Shown piece by piece: positions 11,159 to 23,156 of a stretch of 64,000 nucleotides of DNA. The notes beneath the pieces are model-generated. The model had not been told where the DNA came from and did not search any database. It saw only the letters and a program-made list of their open reading frames with translations. Position 1 is the stretch's first letter. Every line of letters starts with the position of its first letter. This DNA comes from Megamerina dolium (lineage: Eukaryota > Arthropoda > Insecta > Diptera > Megamerinidae). The stretch covers positions 86,605,171 to 86,669,170 of the forward strand of contig OY978525.1 in NCBI GenBank assembly GCA_963854835.1. Reading direction: 5' to 3'. The translations under genes and the position numbers were made by a program.

Positions 11159-12108
11159 ATTATATGAGTAATAAAGAAATGAAATTTTCATTAAGTGTTA
11201 ATACTCGTATCTCCCCATAGAAAGCAGTTTTCTTTAAGAGGGGGGAAATATCAAAGGCCTGAAAGTAGTGTGGAACTAAAAAGTCATATATGTTCGATTG
11301 TTTAACTAGTAGAAACGTCAGTCACTTGGTCAGAAAACAAATTGGGGGGATGCTTACTCATATGTCATATCGTCCTAATCGTCCGTTCCTGTCCGTAATC
11401 GCATTGCAATGTCATTTTAAATTAGCAATTAAATATGCATATATTACGCTAAATTTTGACGAGATTAAAGTTGCTTGTAACACTTTCGGTTTGCTAGTTT
11501 GACAAAAATATATCCGAGTCGTTTTCCATCGGTAACAGCGCGGCTGATCGTACATAACGTTCGGAAATTTGTGAATGAAATAGAAAGTCTATAAACATTA
11601 TAAAACATATTTATCTCGGATTAATATACCCCTATTAGTTGAGTATGAAAATGATATGACTTCGTCATCTGTGTAGAACCGTATACAAGGCGCCTCTGCA
11701 ATTTTAAATTTTATCTAACTTATCATCGTTACGGACGTATCACAATTCCATAAATAGCAAGTGGTTTATTTTTCACAGTTTATTGGTTTTTTAATTTTAT
11801 GATGGGAAAATGTTTGATTAGGGAAAAAATCATATCCAGAAGAACTGAATATGATTTTTTAGGGGTTCGTTTAATTTCAGTCATATATTAAAGAATTATA
11901 GCTCTCCATGTTAGCTTTCCAATAACCTATCATTTTTAAGAATCGGACAATCAACAACTGCGCTATGAAAAAAAAACAATTTTGGTGGTTCTAAAAGAGT
12001 TGACAACAACAATTTTTTTGTCTCGAGAACGTTTCAACATAATCTTTCAAACTAGGGGTGAAATTTTGATCCTTTTTTTTTTGTGATCCACCCTAATGTG
12101 CATACGTA

Positions 12109-12499
12109 CATAAGTGGATTTACTCTAAGCATTCACATACATTTAGTATTGCCATTGTACATACCCATCAAACCAAAGCGCTCAGAAAAAGTGTTCATAA
12201 GAGTATGAAACTAGAGAGTATTATCAGAGCACTCTACAAATGAGTCTATTGAGTCTAAATAGTCTTAAAAAGGACAGCTTAGCAAAATAACTCTTAAAAC
12301 ACTCAAAAGTGAGAGAATTTTAGAAACATTTTGAAAAACTGGAAAACACTTGCTTTTGAGCACGTTTATGGAAGCATAACGTCGCTTTAGGTGATACAGG
12401 GAAGTCTCCTTATTATGTTCATATATCAAGCGTTCTTTTGTGTATCAGAAAATAATCCTAATAATTTGTATTTAATGAGTTTTACTGAGCATATTAGTA
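12109..12499. other. spacer, nothing identified
   Basis: Contains many GAGT/ACTC words but no recognisable gene or repeat boundary. Confidence 0.55.
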
Positions 12500-12720
12500 A
12501 AGGGTGTTTTTTAGAGTGAAGCAGTTTCAGACAGGTATAAAACGATCTAGCAATTATCAAATCTGGGAACCCAAAAGTTATTTGTACTCAGTAAGGCTTG
12601 CAATTTCATCAGGGAGAGATTGACACCGCAACAACGCTTACAAATATTGAATTTTATTAGGAAAATCGTGGTTCTGTCATCCAAAGTCAAAGACTCTTAT
12701 GGTTTGCTGGGTACATCAAT
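12500..12720 (+). mobile_element. Tc1/mariner-type 5' end fragment
   Basis: It begins at a TA (12498-12499) with AGGGTGTTTTTTAGAG, which resembles the terminal repeat of the derivative ending at 27607 (AAGGGTGATTTTTTAAGAGC on the reverse strand). It then encodes the first helix-turn-helix residues ERLTPQQRLQILNF before the frame decays. The rest of the element is missing and LINE sequence follows. Confidence 0.6.
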
Positions 12721-12744
12721 CAATCACCAGACCAAGGTCTGTTA

Positions 12745-14030
12745 GAGGATATGAGCCCTATAGCTGATACCTCTGGGGGCCAACCACAAGTGTTACGGGC
12801 ACTGCGACAAACGAGATCTTTTTTACCCAAGCCCGTTTACGACACTAGAATCTCCTCTACCTTTTTAATGAAGGATAGAATTGATTTTGTCGAACTTTTG
12901 ATGATTGAAGCTGGTGTTGGGAAACTCAGCTGAAAGTGTTTGAGGCGTAGTCTGGCCAGAGCCGGACATTCGCAAAGAATGTGGATTGATGTTTCATCCT
13001 CCTCCAGACAGAGTCTACACTCCGTGTAAAAGGATAGTCCCATTTTGTGAATGCGGTATTTTAACCAGTTATGTCCTAAGAGATAGCCGGTTATTAGGCG
13101 TAGGTTTGTTCTACTAAGACTGATTCTGTCATAAGCTGCATTAAAGCTGATGAGAGCATTCGCTTGGCGAAGACCCGTCGAATTTGTCCATTGTAGAAGG
13201 TATTTGTCATGGTAATGTTTTTCTATCATAGCTTTGGCCGATACCCAGCTTATGCCGCAGAAAGGTTCCGGGCTCGTCAGTGGAGTAGAAGAACCAGCTC
13301 TAGCTAGTTCGTCCGCCACTACATTGCCCTCAATTCCTTTGTACCCCGGTACCCAACATAATATGACCTTGTTTCGCATAGAGAGTTTTTGTAGGATATG
13401 GAAGCATTCGGTGACTAGTTTTGAGGAGAACTCCCAAGAGGAGAGAGATTTGATGGCAGCTTGGCTGTCTGAGCAAATAAGAATGCGCGCTTCTTTGAGC
13501 CCTTTGTCATGTATATGACGTGCACAAAGTTATATGGCATGTATTTCTGTTTGGAAAACAGTTGGCCACGAGCCCATTGCGACAGATGTGCAAGTATTAG
13601 GACCGTATATCCCGGCGCCTGTACCTTCATCTGTCTTCGATCCATCTGTGAACCAAACGTAATTATGTTTTGAGGGTATTAAGCTGTTATTCGTTTTCCA
13701 TTCCAGTCTGTCTGGGATGATTGTGGAGAAGCGCCTGCGAGAGCGTAGTTCTTGAGGCATGGAATCAGAGCTAGAGCATATTTCTATATTTGGCATATTT
13801 TTGATAATTGTTTCGTGTCCACTGAACTCGAATTTGAACTGTGGAAAAAGTTCATGCGAATGGCACTGATTGCTGCTGATTTTTGAATATGAATGTTAAG
13901 CGGTAGGAGTCCTACCAGAGCCTCTAGTGCAGCCGTGGGACAAGATTTCATAGCCGCGGTTAGAGATAGACACGCCAGTCTTTGAAGTTTATTACATTCA
14001 CTTATTGTTGGGTACATACTTAAATACAAT
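12745..14030 (-). mobile_element. LOA/I-type LINE, 3' half
   Basis: A 5'-truncated minus-strand LINE. From 14030 downward it encodes the post-RT connection (CPTAALEALVGLLPL). Then comes the RNase H domain with WFTDGSKTDEGTGAGIYG, FQTEIHAI and VPGYKGIEGNVVADELARAG. Last is a C-terminal zinc-binding-like segment, CRLCLEEDETSIHILCECP. One TAA stop near 13532 interrupts an otherwise single frame from 13796 to 12837, and there is a frameshift near 13790. Only the 3' half was ever present or survives, as expected from abortive target-primed reverse transcription. Confidence 0.85.
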
Positions 14031-14907
14031 TTGTAAAATTTGTTTTTAATTTATTTTTAATCATATGTACACATTTACATATGTATGCTTTTATTGTTAG
14101 AACGATCATAGCAGGACAGGAATAGAAAATTATCGTTATTCTCTTCCAAGACAATACTAAGTAATAGCGGCATTATATGTATTCATACCTGCAAAGGATA
14201 GATAAAGTGTTAACGCTCTTATATTCCTTAGCACAGCTTTACAGCTTTACAGTTTACAACTTACAATTGTAATGATATATTCTGTACTAAAGCATTCCAA
14301 AGCCTAAACAAAATTTTGTTACATTTTTGTGTTGTTCTTAAACTAAAATTGTAAATATAATATAAGATATAATATAATAATCATATACTATACATATAGA
14401 ATACATATAGTATTGTAATCCTAAAACAAATCCACGGCAAATCCCTATTTGGCACATTGATAAATGTGTTAGTCTTCAATGCAGCAGTCGGAAGTCATGA
14501 TAGTAAAAGCATTATACTTCCTAGAATATTTACGACAGGGGTTGCTTCACTGAAAACAGAAACATCGCCAACGATTCATGCAATATTGGCATCAAAATCG
14601 CAAACTATTTATTTCATTGTTACCATATACCAAAGAGCGCTGTGAAATCGCACATACCAATTAAAAGGTTCAAATCGTGATATATGTATTGTTTCCATCT
14701 AACTTTATTTTCACCAAATCGATGGATTTACAAGATGTGTTTCTTCTGAATCGATGCTTTCAAAAAAAAAAAATTCATTTCAAACAATTTCAACAAACAA
14801 TTCTTTATTTTGGAAGCTAATAACTGTTTTGGCAAGTAATCACTACCGAAAGTTATATCACTCTTCTTTATTACAATTCTTTAATTAAATTTTTAATTAT
14901 TGTATAT
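14031..14907. other. A+T-rich spacer, nothing identified
   Basis: No domain, repeat boundary or RNA gene recognised. Confidence 0.6.
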
Positions 14908-15345
14908 TGTAACGAGTATCGATAGTTGGTTACTCATCCCTATTGTGACTGACACTATTGGCAGCATCGAAACGAATGTCAACAAAAAGAAATAAGCGAT
15001 AACCAGAACAAGCCAACGAGAAAGGAAGAGAAGAATCTCGATAAAGGAAGATTCTGGGGTATTGCCAACAGAGTATAAATAGAGCCAGTGTTGAGAAGTG
15101 AGAATCAATCGAATTCCGAACGTGACTGCGCAAACATCTATACAGAGGAAAAAGTTGCTAGTACATTAAAGTGATATTGTAAATAGTTGATTATAAACAG
15201 AGTTAATTGTAAATAGAGTTTATTAAATAAATTGTTGCTGTATATAGTTGTATAAAATAAGTGTTGCACTTATTATTAACAGAATCCAGTGATCGAACAA
15301 GGTAATTCAAATAGAATTAAACGCTCACAGAATAAAAACGTAACA
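14908..15345 (+). mobile_element. solo LTR, gypsy/Ty3-like
   Basis: A 438-bp segment starts TGTAACGAG and ends AACGTAACA, a TG...CA-type LTR boundary. It is flanked on both sides by ATAT (14904-14907 and 15346-15349), a 4-bp target duplication as made by gypsy-type elements. Inside are a TATA box (GTATAAATAG at 15074) and an AATAAA-type signal downstream (TTAAATAAATTG near 15225). There is no primer-binding site, internal domain or second LTR next to it, so the element has collapsed by LTR-LTR recombination. Orientation is inferred from the order TATA then AATAAA. Confidence 0.75.
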
Positions 15346-16216
15346 ATATGTAGAAATTGAAAAATTCAGTTACCCACATCTAAAGGCTAAAAATGTATCT
15401 TACAAATACTTATGTATGACAAATATTCATATCAAGCACTTTGACAATACGATTGTCAATATAAAATGGACAAATGCAAAATTCTTTAGAATTATATAAT
15501 TTAAATTGAAGAAAATTTATAGCAAAAATGTTTGCTCATAAAAGGGCAAAAGTGATAAAACAGGTAAAAGAAAATAGAAAGCGTAACTCACTTAATATGT
15601 GCATTATTTCTGCCTCGTAATAGAGAGTAACATGCTGTGAAACCTATTAAATAAATTATTGCGTTACGTTTTAACTTCTACTCTCTGACAACGTTGTAAC
15701 GTAAAGTGGTAGCGTACCATAGGAAGTGGACGAGTATATTTCTAAATTAAAAATAAAATAAAAGTACTGGAAATTAATTAAAGTTGTTAAAAAAGCTATA
15801 GCGTGGAGTGTATACACTAACATTTCATAAATAAGTGAAGTGGATACAAACGATTGATAATGATGATGATGATGATGGTAATAGCAACAATCATAATAGT
15901 AATGAATGCATTGATGATAATAGTGAATAAAAAATGCAAGTGTATATAAACTGGGTGTTTAATTTAGTTCCAGTTGATATTGTAACAACTTACTATTGCA
16001 GGAAATCGACATATGTATTTCCGCACTACCTCCTCTAGCAGTGCCAACAGAAATGAATAATTATTAAATCAACTTTATTAACATTAATTCATTTCGTTGT
16101 AATTTCAACAAAATTGTTCAAATGTAATTAAAATAGCCAGCCATAAAAATTACATTATTGCGTTTAATGAAACTTACTTTACTTCGAGCACATTACGACA
16201 CACATATAAACGTATG
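15346..16216. other. spacer, nothing identified
   Basis: Contains a short GAT run near 15860. Nothing else recognised. Confidence 0.55.
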
Positions 16217-16226
16217 TACATAACAT

Positions 16227-16585
16227 GTGGGTGCCGTAGCTCAGTGGTTAGTGTGTTCGCCTTCTGATCTGTAGGTCGTGGTTCAATCCCCGGCTCATGC
16301 ATAACAAATTTAATATCGAAAATATTTTTCTTTCGAACGGTACCCACCTGTCGGCAAGCAATTGGCAATTCTTCCGACAGTAACAACTTTCCATGAAAAA
16401 GCTTCTTAAAGAACTCTGTGACAAAGCTAAGAAAAAGTGATGTCACAAGTGTTCTGCCGTTCGGAACCGGCTAAAATAAGTAGGTCCCTTCTAATATTGT
16501 CCAAAATTTAAGACGCACAGTAATGGAAGAGAAGCTCGGCCAATGAGCCCTTTGGGGCTTTATGTGCCACATATTTATTTATTTT
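16227..16585 (+). mobile_element. tRNA-derived SINE, full length, with 10-bp target duplication
   Basis: One of the best copies. It starts GTGGGTGCCGTAGCTCAG, has an intact A box (TAGCTCAGTGG) and B box (GGTTCAATCCC), the complete family body and a T-rich tail. TACATAACAT occurs perfectly at 16217-16226 and again at 16586-16595, so both ends of the insertion are defined at about 359 bp. The target duplication indicates LINE-dependent retrotransposition. The antisense strand carries a 75-codon open frame common to several copies, which is not a real gene. Confidence 0.93.
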
Positions 16586-16849
16586 TACATAACATATATG
16601 TACGATATTTTTCTTTTACTCTGAAGGTGTTGATGATTTTATTTGAATAATTTTTTTTCATTACACTCTTTAAATTACAATATTAGAGTATGGCTTGTTC
16701 GGATAACAGTTCTTTGCATGATGACTTTTAATTAATTATACGAATTACTATGGATGCTATGGATAAAGCTATATGTAGTGCTACATTCAAACCTAGTACA
16801 ATATTGTAGATCTACTGATACAGTGAGAAAAAGAGAGAGAGAGAGAGAC

Positions 16850-17545
16850 AGAACATATTTACAGATGAATCTAAAATTGACACCGATTTAGGTGCAGCGG
16901 TATACTCACCAGGGGCGGAAATATATCAATTCATACGTTTACCTAATAGGAGCACAGTTTTGAAAGTGGTAAGCCTGCCGATTTGAGAGGCTTATCGACT
17001 AATAGACAAACACATCTCGGAAATGTTGCAGCATTTATCGAAATTCAGGCAGCAGTAAAAGCTTTACAATTTCTTCTTTTAAAATCGAAGATAGTTAGGG
17101 AATTCAAGGATGTGCTGGCCGTACTAATCAATATATCGATTTCAGTCTCATATGGGTGAATCTCTTAATTACCTAAGAGATACCTGTAGCATTCTGTATA
17201 GTCCGTAGCGTATTATATTGCGTATCGTGTATTGTGAGCGTAGGTCTCATAAAATTTTTGCTAGTAACCGTAACGGTGTTACAAAACTATATACGGGCTA
17301 CTGATGCTCACTCTATTTAATTCCCATTGTAAAAGTTACGGAAACTTGGATGAGAAAGAAACAATTATACATTTTCGTTGCAAATATCCAGATCTGTCGA
17401 GGACACTATGCAGGTTTTTGCAACAGTTTCTCAAAGTTTCCCGGAGTACATGTGATACATTATAATTCGAGCAGTTTTCGGCAAAATATTGGTTTAAAAA
17501 TGGTGGTGTAGCGCTAATTTCTATCCACCAACCAACCAATTTTCT
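16850..17545 (+). mobile_element. degenerate LINE RNase H to 3'-end fragment
   Basis: A very decayed plus-strand remnant. IFTDESKIDTDLGAAVYS at about 16854 matches the start of a LINE RNase H domain (usually TDGSK...GAGVY). AFIEIQAAVKALQFL near 17030 matches the Glu-containing helix. Near 17330 the segment NLDEKETIIHFRCKYPDLS resembles the C-terminal Cys-His segment of LOA/I elements. Stops and shifts separate these blocks. A (GA)n run lies just upstream at about 16828-16850. Confidence 0.6.
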
Positions 17546-17589
17546 TCAAAAAAGGAATATTTATCTAATAATAATTTAAAAATCGAAAA

Positions 17590-20061
17590 TCTCCTCGGTT
17601 AGAGGTTGTGCGTTGGGTTTGGGACCCGCCACATAAAAAAAAACCCCCCCAATGAAAAAAACAAATATGCCTCGGATAAGGACTACCGCTTTTGTTGATG
17701 ACCCCCGCAAACGAAAAAAGGACAACGATTTACGGATATGCACCTGGAATGTCCGATCCCTTTATAGGGAGGGTGCCTCTATCCAGCTGGTTGATGTCCT
17801 CGAAAAATATAGAGCTGACATCACCGATCTCCAGGAAATGCGATGGACAGGACAGGGCTGCTCCAAAAGAGCGTCCTGTGACATCTACTACAGTTGCCAT
17901 GCTGAAAGGCACGAATTAGGATGTGGATTTTTGGTCAGCAATAGACTACGACATCTTGTCTCACAGTTCACGCCTGTGAACGAACGGCTGGCCACAATCC
18001 GCATCAAGGCAAAATTTTTCAACATCAGCCTTATATGTGCCCACGCTCCGACGGATGAGCGTGGGCAAGAAGAAGCTTATGACCGCTGCCCCAGCCACAA
18101 TATCAAAATCGTGCTTGTTGACTTTAATGCCAGGGTGGGCAAGGAAGGTACCTTTGGTCCAACTGTCGGAAAATTCAGCCTCCACCAGAACACCTCCGAT
18201 AACGGAATAAGGCTGATCGACTTCGCCGCAGCACGAAACATGGTAATTGGTGGTACCAGATTCCAGCATCTCGACATCCACAAAGCGACATAGCTGTCTC
18301 CAGATCAACGTACAAGAAACCAAATTGATCATGTGGTGATTGACGGAAGGCATGCTTCCAGTGTGATGGACGTGAAATCGATCCGTGGTGCCAACATCGA
18401 CTCGGATCACTACCTTGTTGCAGCTAAGGTGCGCACATGTTTATGTGTCGCAAATAACAAGAGAAGTCCCACACAAAGAAAGCTCGACGTCAGTAAGCTG
18501 CGATCACCAGAGACAGCCGATGCATTTGCCACTCGAGTATCGTATCTGCATATGCAGAACACTCCCCCACTTGATGATACATGTGCACGGTTGACACATA
18601 TATCCCACTCCATGACATGACGCCGGCAACGCAACGCGAGCTGTTAAGGAGCGGTATAGAGAGAAAAGGAGTGCAGAGAGACGTCTTTTCAGGCGCAAGA
18701 AGAGGGAGTTGGAAAGACGCGACTGTGAGGAGATAGAGATGTGTACCGACAAGAATGAGACTCGAAAATTCTTTGAAAAGATCAAGCGCCTGAGTGGAGG
18801 TTTAAATCCCGGAGCCTCTTCTTGTCGTGATGGAAATGGGAATCTGGTTACGGATGTCCAGAGTGTACTGAGCCTATGGAGGGAACACTTCTCCACGTTA
18901 CTGAATGGCGACGCTACGAACAATTCCTCCAGTGGAGGAGTTTGCCCGATAACCCCAATTACAGATGATGGTGTTGATATTCCACCACCCGACTATGACG
19001 AGGTTCAAACGGCCATTTTAAGGCTGAAGAACAACAAAGCTGCAGGTGCTGATGGCCTGCCTGCCGAGTTGTTTAAGACTGGAGACGATGAGCTGCTCAC
19101 CCGCATGCACCAGCTTATAAGCATAATATGGTCGGATGAAAGCATGCCTGATGATTGGAGGCTCAGTGTTCTCTGTCCTGTACATAAAAAAGGAGACCCC
19201 ACAATTTGCGCCAACTACCGTGGAATAAGTCTCCTGAGCATCGCATACAAGGTTCTATCGAGCGTACTGTGTGAAAGCCTATGCTCAGCAACCTGATTGG
19301 ACCTTATCAGTGTGGCTTCAGACCTGGTAAATCCACCATCGACCAGATTTTCACACTGCGCCAAATCCTGGAGAAGACACAAGAAAAACAGATCGACACA
19401 CACCACCTATTTGTTGATTATAAAGCCGCTTTCGACAGTCCGGTAAGGGATTACCTCTACGCAACAATGTCTGAGTTCAGTATTCCTGCAAAGCTCATTC
19501 GACTTTGTAGAATGACACTGCATAACTCCTGTTGTGCAGTGAAAATTGGGAAGGACCTCTCCGCACCGTTTAGTACCGAACGGGGTTTCAGACAAGGTGA
19601 TTCGTTATCGTGCGACTTCTTCAATCTTATTATGGAGAAAATAATACGAGCTGCTGATCTACGACATAATGGCACTATCTTCAACAGAAGTGTCATGCTG
19701 TTAGCGTATGCCGACGATATTGACATAATCGGCATGAACACGCGAGCAATCAGTGCAGCATTCTCTGAGTTGGAAAGAGTGTCGCGTCGGATAGGTCTCA
19801 CGGTGAACGAGGGCAAGACGAAGTATCTATCTAGTGTCAACAAACAAAGAGTCCCGGCGTCTTGGACAGCACGTCACTGTTGACAACTACGCTTTTGAAG
19901 TAGTAAGGGACTTTGTCTATCTTGGAACCAGCATTAACAGCAGTAATGACGTCAGCTTGGAGATCATGCGTAGGATAACTCTTGCTAACAGGTGTTACTT
20001 TGGGCTGAGTAAGCAATTGAAAAGTCGAGCGCTCTCTCGAGGAACGAAAACTACACTCTAA
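17590..20061 (+). mobile_element. RTE/CR1-like LINE, copy A, 3'-truncated
   Basis: A plus-strand LINE with an endonuclease followed by reverse transcriptase and no RNase H. A probable 5' untranslated piece (TTTGGGACCCGCCAC) precedes the first Met at 17652. Endonuclease: ICTWNVRSL, LQEMRW (Glu), DFNARVG (Asp) and SDHYL. A TAG replaces a Trp codon at 18291, where copy B keeps TGG. Reverse transcriptase: NKAAGADGLPAELFK, ANYRGISLLSIAYKVL, RGFRQGDSLSCDFFN and YADDIDIIG. Frame shifts lie near 18620, 19280 and 19830, and relative to copy B segments are deleted near 18060 and 18618. It stops at 20061 inside the thumb region. Clade assignment is tentative. Confidence 0.85.
17652..18620 (+). pseudogene. 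LINE endonuclease domain (copy A)
   Basis: This frame encodes the apurinic-type endonuclease that would nick target DNA for target-primed reverse transcription. It is open from 17652 to 18290, broken by a single TAG, then open in the same frame from 18294 to 18618, where the IDHVVIDG and SDHYLVAAKV motifs lie. Relative to copy B a short segment before EEAYDRCP is deleted. The downstream reverse transcriptase is out of frame, so no full polyprotein can be made. Confidence 0.8.
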
Positions 20062-22335
20062 ATATTTTTGATAAAATGAAAATCTAGCGGTAATAATAAT
20101 AGATCAATTTCTAATCATATTGATTATATGGTTTCCATAAAATTGGCTAATTCGATGTATTTGAAAAAGAAGCTGGCACAATTTAACAAATTATTGCGAA
20201 ATTCGAAGAAAATGATTCACCTACTGGTATTTCCAAATATGGGGTATGCTTCAAAAATTATTAGATCTTCATACATATTAAATCTAATTAATATAAGTAC
20301 TAAAACGATAAAATTGCAAAGATCATCGTGCTTTCACGGATTGCGATCATGATGGAAGCGCAACTAAATTTTGTTAAATTAAACCACTGAAGAGATTTTA
20401 TATTATCAGAAAGAAGACAGCAATCATAAGAGTAGCAACAGTATGAATTACATCCTGAGAATCATACTTTATGCTTAAGGCGATGGCGAACGGCATACCA
20501 ACTAAATTTGTTGTCAGAATTACTAGACATAAAATATGATGAGATATGGTTTCCTATTCAAGAAGCATGAATCTATCGTTCGATTTAACGCAGGCTTTTT
20601 TCTCTGGGACTACATTAACAACAACTAACCAGTTTGAGAAAATCATCTCTACCTCCAATAAGTGAGCGCGTCGGTCACGCAAAATAAGACATTTTAAATC
20701 GAGTCCTGTAAACGAAAGCCATTTGAATGATGTTATTTAGAAAATATAATGATATTGATTTACTTGATCAATTTTCTCCATAATACCTCATACATAAAAT
20801 TTTAATATTTTGAAGTTCGGATATGCTTAATGGAAAACTCCATATATGTAATTCAATATTTATGAGCATGAACTTAAATTTTTCTCCAAATTTTGGATTG
20901 GATTGGTATTGTTTGTTTGACAGAGATTTTAAAAATGATAAATATTACACAAAAAAACCAAATATTAATACTAAACTATTTGTAACTATTTGTAAAAATT
21001 AAATTGAGTGAAAATAATCACGACCAAATAGGTAGTAGATAGATTACACACACAGACTGTACTCGCAGAAAAATATTTATTATCATATTGAAATCTTTGA
21101 TGTTCATTTTAAAAATGTTGTCAAACATTACAAATGCAGTATTTACAAGCTCACCGTTGTACGCATCCACTACACCCAACTACAACTCAACATTAAAAGC
21201 CAATCAAAAATGTTGAAAATTTAATTTGGAACATACCTAATTCTATTTATACAGAGGGAGACATTCTAATCTTATGAAGGTTATTTAAAGGTTCTTTCAT
21301 ATATTGTATTTTCCAACAAAAGTGTTTTTTGAATTATATCACTTGTCAAAATTGCTTAGAACATTTTATTGTACGGAAAAATGGCTCTTCGTACAACTGC
21401 TGACAGTTTAGATTCTTATATTATTATATACCATAAAATATTATGTACTTAAAAATAATATTCAAATTGGCATTGATGCAATAACTAAAACTAATTTATT
21501 GGATAGTGGTAGGTATTTTTGAATATCAAGAAAGAGATGATTAATAGTATATTTAATTGTGATGGACATTCAAAATGACATCTGAGACATGCATTAAATT
21601 CATTCATTCATTGAAGTCATATTTATATTTGAATTGAGACATTTCCTCAAACTCATACACACACACACTCATACTCATACGTATAGGCAAATGATGACTT
21701 TTTATATTTTAACCCATTTAGAGATTATAAATAAAATATTTTCGCAATAACAAATACACTTACACTAGTAAATATATTAAGGGTCAACAATTGAGTTTTT
21801 TTTTTCTTTTATCACAGTGATACGAAATGTATCGCTTCACGCTTGCATAACGTTTCGAAATATGGAAATCTTACTTCTTACTTCGAAATACTGCACCAAG
21901 GGCACATTTTGTTTGAACAAAGTTTGTGAGATTGATATGCCATGTGGCAACATAAGCAATTCTAGTATTCGTCCGAACCACATAGTGAAGAATATTGCTC
22001 TTGTTGACGAAAGTGAACCTACAATAGAGAAAATCATGTCAGAATAGATCTCAGCAACTAATTGCAAGCCACACTAGCCTAGTGCTCTGCAGAAAAACCG
22101 TGAACAAAATGGATATCTATTTGTATCAAAACATATCATTCGAACATTCTAATTTCAATATAGACTGCAATATTTAAAACACTCAAAACTTTTCTGCACG
22201 ATGATGATTGAGCAGGTAATCAGAGCTGGACATAGAGTTTTGACGTCTTTAACTTCAACATTGTTTTGAATAATTGTATTATTAAAGCCTTTAAAGTTAG
22301 AAAGTAACAATAACTGAAAAATATAGAACAATATT
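20062..22335. other. A+T-rich spacer, nothing identified
   Basis: 2.3 kb without a recognised gene or repeat. A CA-rich run lies at about 21650-21690. Short open frames at 20128-20352 and 21817-22047 have no domain, no splice context and A+T-driven composition. Confidence 0.55.
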
Positions 22336-22655
22336 TTGCGCTGCTCAATTGATTAGTGCGTTGAACCTCTGTGCATGGGTCGGAGGTCATGAGTCTGCTG
22401 AGGCAAATTCGATAGCATGCAAAGATTTATTTTTTCGAGCGGTAACCAGGAAAGCATTGGACAGTTCTTCTGGTAATAACAATTATCCATGAAAAAGCTT
22501 CTGAAGAGGCCGTTCTGTCTTTGCCGTTTGAAATCAGTCAATATAAATTTCACATATTGATATTGTCCTATTCCGAACGACTAAGCTTTGTCATACAGTT
22601 TTTTCAGAAACAAAAATGCTGAAAGGCTAAGGGTTCTTCGGAGCGTATAAGTGCC
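22336..22655 (+). mobile_element. old, diverged SINE copy
   Basis: The head is barely visible (GCTCAATTGATTAGTGCGTTG). The body shows CATGAAAAAGCTTCTGAAGA and the tail GCGTATAAGTGCCAATTA. The order matches the SINE family across its whole length, but many positions have changed. Confidence 0.6.
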
Positions 22656-22697
22656 AATTAATATATACATATATACGTAAATATAGAAAATATATAT

Positions 22698-23068
22698 ACA
22701 GGGTGTTTTTGGCAACACTGTTTTTGGCAGCTCAATTGTTTTCGTGTAACATGTTACTGTCAAACATGTTCAGTTTGGTCCATAATTTTTTGTGGAGCTA
22801 TGTTAAGGCTCATGTCTATAGCGAGAAGCCCGCAACTGTTGACGCACTGAAAGCCAATATTGAAAAATTTATTCATGAGATACCGGCCGATATGTTGAAG
22901 AGAGTATGCCAAAATTGGACCCAGTCTATGAACCATTTGAACATTTACATGAAATCATCTCTAAATTGAATTCTATATAATCGTTCTATCGACTCAAATA
23001 AAGATTTCATACATTTCTATAAATTTTGTGTTTCTTTTTAAATCAAATCCGAAGACTTAAAAAATCAA
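22698..23068 (+). mobile_element. internally deleted Tc1/mariner-type element
   Basis: The 5' region (CAGGGTGTTTTTGGCAACAC) is joined directly to the C-terminal coding sequence of a Tc1/mariner-superfamily transposase: LWSYVKAHVYSEKPATVDAL, then IPADMLKRVCQNW. The 3' end with AATCCGAAGACTTAAAAAAT then runs into a (TA)n tract. The helix-turn-helix and the first two catalytic acidic residues are absent. The same family occurs at 27141 and 57820 with different deletion points. Confidence 0.75.
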
Positions 23069-23069
<1 letters not shown>

Positions 23070-23149
<80 letters not shown>

Positions 23150-23156
23150 TATATAT
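23070..23156. repeat. (TA)n microsatellite
   Basis: TA tract directly at the right end of the deleted mariner-type element. Confidence 0.95.

Larger units (their letters stand above)
9485..12108. mobile_element. long-inverted-repeat (foldback-like) element
   Basis: Arms of about 300 bp at 9485-9784 and 11785-12108 are inverted copies of each other. Both arms contain, for example, CAGTTGTTGATTGTCCGATT, GAGCTATAATTC and CCCTAATCAAACATTTTTCC-type words. The outer tips are GTTGGATCGC and the reverse complement of GTGATCCACCCT. The interior holds the DINE-like insert at 9833-11158 and an unassigned segment at 11159-11784. No transposase frame is visible, so it is presumably nonautonomous. Confidence 0.75.

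Noticed and set aside
16227..16310. tRNA gene suggested by A and B boxes (also at 5439, 9112, 29226, 49421)
   Set aside because: The tRNA-like part has no proper acceptor stem pairing and a degenerate anticodon arm, and is always followed by the same roughly 270-bp body and tail. It is the head of a SINE.
16174..16446. Recurrent antisense open frame of about 75-90 codons (also near 29239-29445 and 49413-49640) starting [19 protein letters not shown]
   Set aside because: It lies antisense to the SINE body in each copy and varies only with SINE mutations, so it reflects repeat sequence and not a conserved gene.
17961..18410. 149-codon minus-strand open frame
   Set aside because: Antisense shadow of the LINE copy A endonuclease, and it recurs in copy B for the same reason.
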